A program made the translations under genes and the position numbers. A stretch of DNA of 64,000 bases. Source: Candidatus Gastranaerophilales bacterium (GTDB taxonomy: Bacteria > Cyanobacteriota > Vampirovibrionia > Gastranaerophilales > Gastranaerophilaceae). Every line of letters starts with the position of its first letter. The stretch's first letter is position 1. Shown here piece by piece: positions 61,710 to 64,000 of the stretch. A model generated the notes under the pieces. That model was not told the origin of the DNA, did not search any database, and saw only the letters and a list, made by a program, of their open reading frames with translations. The stretch lies in the NCBI GenBank assembly GCA_944323045.1, contig CALUQX010000004.1:1-64000 (forward strand), given 5' to 3'.

Positions 61710-62621
61710 ATGCATTTAGGAAATTCTATTATTTGTCCGGTGACAGGAATACCAATGATTATTGCAGCAGGAGCTGCTGCGGTGTGGGCATTTAAAAAAG
61801 CCAGAAAAGATTTTAAAAAAGAAAGTGTATTACCGGCAGTTGCAGTGACTTCACTTGTTTTTGCACTTCAGATGATTAATTTTTCAATCCCGACAACTGC
61901 ATCAAGCGGACATATTGTTGGCGGGATTTTGCTTGCCGCAATATTAGGACCGTATGCGGCATTTCTTGCAATGTGTGCAATATTACTTGTACAGGCAGTT
62001 TTCTTTGCAGACGGCGGGCTGCTGGCACTCGGATGCAACATATTTAACATGGGATTTTTAGCATGTTTTGTTGCGTATCCGCTTATTTATAAGCCGCTTG
62101 CTCAAAACAATAAATCTGTTTTAGGCGCAATAATTGCCTCTGTTGCGGCTTTACAACTCGGCTCAATTGCTGTTGTTGCAGAATCAGCACTTTCAGGTTC
62201 AACTTCCGCTAACATCGGATTATTTGCCGGCTTGATGCAGAGTATTCATCTGGCTATAGGTGTAATTGAAGGTGTTGTGACAGCAGGAATTGTTTATGCC
62301 GCGCAAAAAACAAATATCTCAAAAAATTTCTCATATGTAACAGGACTAATTTCACTTGTTTTAGCGGGCGGAATTTCTCAGTTTGCCTCTTCTAAACCCG
62401 ACGGACTTGAATGGTCTTTGTTAAATATGTCAGAATCCTTTGTCGCACAAACTAACGGACATATCTATACAGTATCAGAAAGTATTCAGGCAAAAACAGC
62501 AATACTTGCCAGTCTGCCGTCTGTACCGGCTAACATTCTCGGGCTTGCCGCTGCTGCAATACTGATGTTTGTATGTGTTTACTTCCTGATTGACAGAAAA
62601 GCTAAAGTTTATGAAAAATAA
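61710..62621 (+). CDS. Nickel/cobalt ECF-type permease, NikM-PDGLE fusion
   Basis: A 303-residue substrate-binding membrane component of an energy-coupling-factor transporter. M1-H2, needed for nickel coordination in NikM/CbiM, is kept. QMINFSIPTTASSGHIVGGILLAAILGPYAAFLAM, QAVFFADGGLLALGCNIFNMG are the family core with seven or so spans. The C-terminus holds SSKPDGLEWSLLNM (228-241), the PDGLE domain of NikN/CbiN, so the two components are fused. The ATPase and Q-type permease are not in the window. Located among lar genes, nickel is the likely substrate. SD is AAGGAGA. Confidence 0.93.
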   Translation: MHLGNSIICPVTGIPMIIAAGAAAVWAFKKARKDFKKESVLPAVAVTSLVFALQMINFSIPTTASSGHIVGGILLAAILGPYAAFLAMCAILLVQAVFFADGGLLALGCNIFNMGFLACFVAYPLIYKPLAQNNKSVLGAIIASVAALQLGSIAVVAESALSGSTSANIGLFAGLMQSIHLAIGVIEGVVTAGIVYAAQKTNISKNFSYVTGLISLVLAGGISQFASSKPDGLEWSLLNMSESFVAQTNGHIYTVSESIQAKTAILASLPSVPANILGLAAAAILMFVCVYFLIDRKAKVYEK

Positions 62622-63417
62622 ATTTGAACAATTAAAATTTAATCTCCAAAATCTGGAAAAGCAGGGCTTATGCCTTGCTTTTTCCGGTGGAATTGACAGT
62701 GCCCTGCTGCTTTTTACCTGTAAAGATATGAATATAACGGCTGTTACTTTACATTCTGTCTTTCAAACAGATGAAGAACTTTATTTTACAAAAGACTTTT
62801 GCAACAGACTCGGTGTCCGGCATGATGTTGTAACATTTAACCCGCTTGAAGACGACATTCTTGTCAATAACCCTGTTGATAGGTGCTACCATTGCAAAAA
62901 GATATTTTTTACAAAAATAAAGGATTTTGCACAAAACAACAATCTGAAATATATTCTTGATGGCACAAATTATGACGACTTACGCGTCTATCGACCGGGC
63001 TTAAAGGCACTTAAAGAATTAGACATCATTTCACCATTTGCAAAATTTCAGATAACAAAACAAGAAATTAGAGAGTATGCAAAGCTTTGCGGGCTGACAA
63101 TTTATAACAAGCCTTCAGCGCCCTGCATTGCAACAAGATTTCCTTACAACACAAGACTTGATAAAAACAGCATTGAAAAAATTAAATCTGCCGAAAAAAT
63201 ACTTAAAACTATCGGGTTTGAAAACAACCGCGTCCGCCTTCATAACGATATTGCACGTATTGAGATTCCTCCAGATGAGTTTAATTCCTTTACAGAAAAA
63301 CGTGTTCAGATTATAAATGAACTGAAAAAACTTGATATCCAATATTTAACCCTTGATATTGAAGGAATAAGAAGTGGCAGCATGGACATAGAATTGCCGC
63401 AAAACTACGTCAAATAA
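62611..63417 (+). CDS. larE: Pyridinium-3,5-bisthiocarboxylate synthase
   Basis: LarE adds sulfur to the pincer nucleotide after AMP activation. The 268-residue protein has the PP-loop SGGIDS (25-30), the CYHCKKIFF block (92-100), DGTNYDDLRVYRPGLKAL, and Cys172 in KPSAPCIATRFPYN, aligned with the sacrificial sulfur-donor cysteine of Lactiplantibacillus LarE. It overlaps the permease gene by 11 bp. The ATG at 62611 is chosen because the earlier codon at 62590 lies deep in that gene. The lactate racemase LarA itself is not in the window. Confidence 0.94.
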   Translation: MKNKFEQLKFNLQNLEKQGLCLAFSGGIDSALLLFTCKDMNITAVTLHSVFQTDEELYFTKDFCNRLGVRHDVVTFNPLEDDILVNNPVDRCYHCKKIFFTKIKDFAQNNNLKYILDGTNYDDLRVYRPGLKALKELDIISPFAKFQITKQEIREYAKLCGLTIYNKPSAPCIATRFPYNTRLDKNSIEKIKSAEKILKTIGFENNRVRLHNDIARIEIPPDEFNSFTEKRVQIINELKKLDIQYLTLDIEGIRSGSMDIELPQNYVK

Positions 63418-63421
63418 AGCA

Positions 63422-63455
63422 TTACAAAACATCCATACTGATTTATAATATTTTT
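63422..63455 (+). promoter_or_regulatory. Leaderless promoter of the recombinase gene
   Basis: TTACAA (63422-63427), 16-bp spacer, TATAAT (63444-63449) and 6 nt to the ATG at 63456. No SD is present. Confidence 0.7.
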
Positions 63456-64000
63456 ATGAGTATGCAGATTCTGGCGGAATATCTGGAATATTTGGATGTT
63501 GAAAAGGGGCTTTCTGAAAACACAAGGGAAGCCTACAGAAGAGATTTAGGCGAATTTTTAAATTTCTGCGGCTGTAAAGTTCAGGATGTCAAACGCTCAA
63601 ATCTTAATTCTTTTATCCTGAAACTCCGCGACGACAAATATTCTCCGACAAGCGTTGCCAGAAAAATTGCCTCCCTGCGTGGTTTTTTCAAATGGCTCTG
63701 TGCAAATGAGATTTGTAAATCCAATCCGGCACTTACACTTGAACAGCCAAAGCTGCCGCAAAAACTCCCTAAAGTTATGACTATAGAAGAAATAGAAACT
63801 ATTCTAAAACAAAACCTAACCCCCGAACAAAAGGTTATTGTAGAACTTTTATATGGCTGCGGACTGCGCGTTTCAGAACTCGTGAATCTTAATTTTAATG
63901 ACATTGATATTAACGCAAAATACCTGCAATGTATGGGAAAAGGGTCAAAAGAGAGAATTGTGCCGATTGGTAAAAAAGCAATTAAAGCAATAAAAAATTT
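63456..64000 (+). CDS. XerC/XerD-type tyrosine recombinase (partial, cut by window end)
   Basis: The first 181 codons of a tyrosine recombinase. The N-terminal SAM-like core-binding domain (LAEYLEYLDVEKGLSENTREAYRRDLGEFLNFC ... SPTSVARKIASLRGFFKWL) and the start of the catalytic domain (LLYGCGLRVSELVNLNFNDID with catalytic Arg; MGKGSKERIVPIGKKA with the catalytic Lys) are typical of XerC/D, which resolve chromosome dimers. The HxxR, H/W and Tyr residues lie beyond the window. XerC versus XerD cannot be decided. An integrase of a mobile element is less likely because length and spacing follow Xer. Confidence 0.92.
   Translation, partial: MSMQILAEYLEYLDVEKGLSENTREAYRRDLGEFLNFCGCKVQDVKRSNLNSFILKLRDDKYSPTSVARKIASLRGFFKWLCANEICKSNPALTLEQPKLPQKLPKVMTIEEIETILKQNLTPEQKVIVELLYGCGLRVSELVNLNFNDIDINAKYLQCMGKGSKERIVPIGKKAIKAIKN

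Noticed and set aside
63456-64000. Phage or ICE integrase at the right end
   Set aside because: Domain spacing and the leading motifs follow XerC/D, and no element genes are adjacent.

Overview
The window (64 kb, AT-rich) reads as the chromosome of a non-photosynthetic relative of cyanobacteria, most likely a gut-type Vampirovibrionia/Gastranaerophilales (Melainabacteria) genome. This is inference from: a cyanobacterial-style SLOG/DprA-like protein (7887), an outer-membrane/LPS gene set (LptD-like, LpxI, LpxB, TolC, RND pump), no photosynthesis genes, heptanucleotide intergenic repeats like those of cyanobacteria, and many secreted proteins with no recognisable relatives. The coding parts are ordinary, dense bacterial chromosome; there is no prophage, CRISPR array or rRNA operon. 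The only RNA genes are tRNA-Ile(GAT) at 399-472 (-) and a complete one-piece tmRNA at 27161-27563 (+).

Layout. 1-500: helically phased TTGCACT boxes beside tRNA-Ile. 0.7-8.5 kb: a diguanylate cyclase-like protein with altered signature residues, a TIGR02757 protein, a receiver-histidine kinase, a prmC/unknown/pcrA operon and the SLOG protein. 8.5-16.9 kb: HEAT protein, a 730-bp composite repeat island, ribE-ribBA-GNAT, and a tandem pair of secreted paralogs. 17-27 kb: a 925-residue unknown, rpmB, an HTH gene coupled to recA, a lipase-like gene between two TonB-C-like paralogs, two lipoprotein-like paralogs with an expanded 19-residue repeat, and an HTH/zinc-ribbon protein. 27-31 kb: tmRNA, DUF2130 protein, second repeat island, a small protein, a zincin. 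31-37.5 kb: AcsE-like methyltransferase, TPR protein, fabG-acpP-fabF, rsmG and a STAND-like ATPase. 40-46 kb: envelope genes (M23 peptidase, LptD-like, class II aldolase, lpxI, lpxB). 46-50.5 kb: membrane protein, dGTPase, third repeat island, small genes. 50.6-56.6 kb: a complete tripartite RND efflux operon. 56.7-63.4 kb: a Tat lipoprotein oxidoreductase, polyferredoxin, tatA-tatC, then larB, a short larC, a fused nickel permease and larE (nickel-pincer cofactor synthesis). The window ends inside a XerC/D recombinase.

Three layers are not explained by single genes. (1) Nine genes have a -10 box exactly 6 nt before the start codon and no Shine-Dalgarno, predicting leaderless mRNAs; others keep strong SD sequences, so two initiation modes seem to coexist. 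(2) Five or six unrelated exported or unknown proteins share a short N-terminal V-x-F-x-G-like cap, in four cases placed in front of what looks like an ordinary signal peptide with its own Met/Val start: a possible undescribed sorting signal. (3) Three intergenic islands are assembled from the same palindromes, heptad/octad tandem repeats and a terminal-inverted-repeat element, a dispersed modular repeat family.
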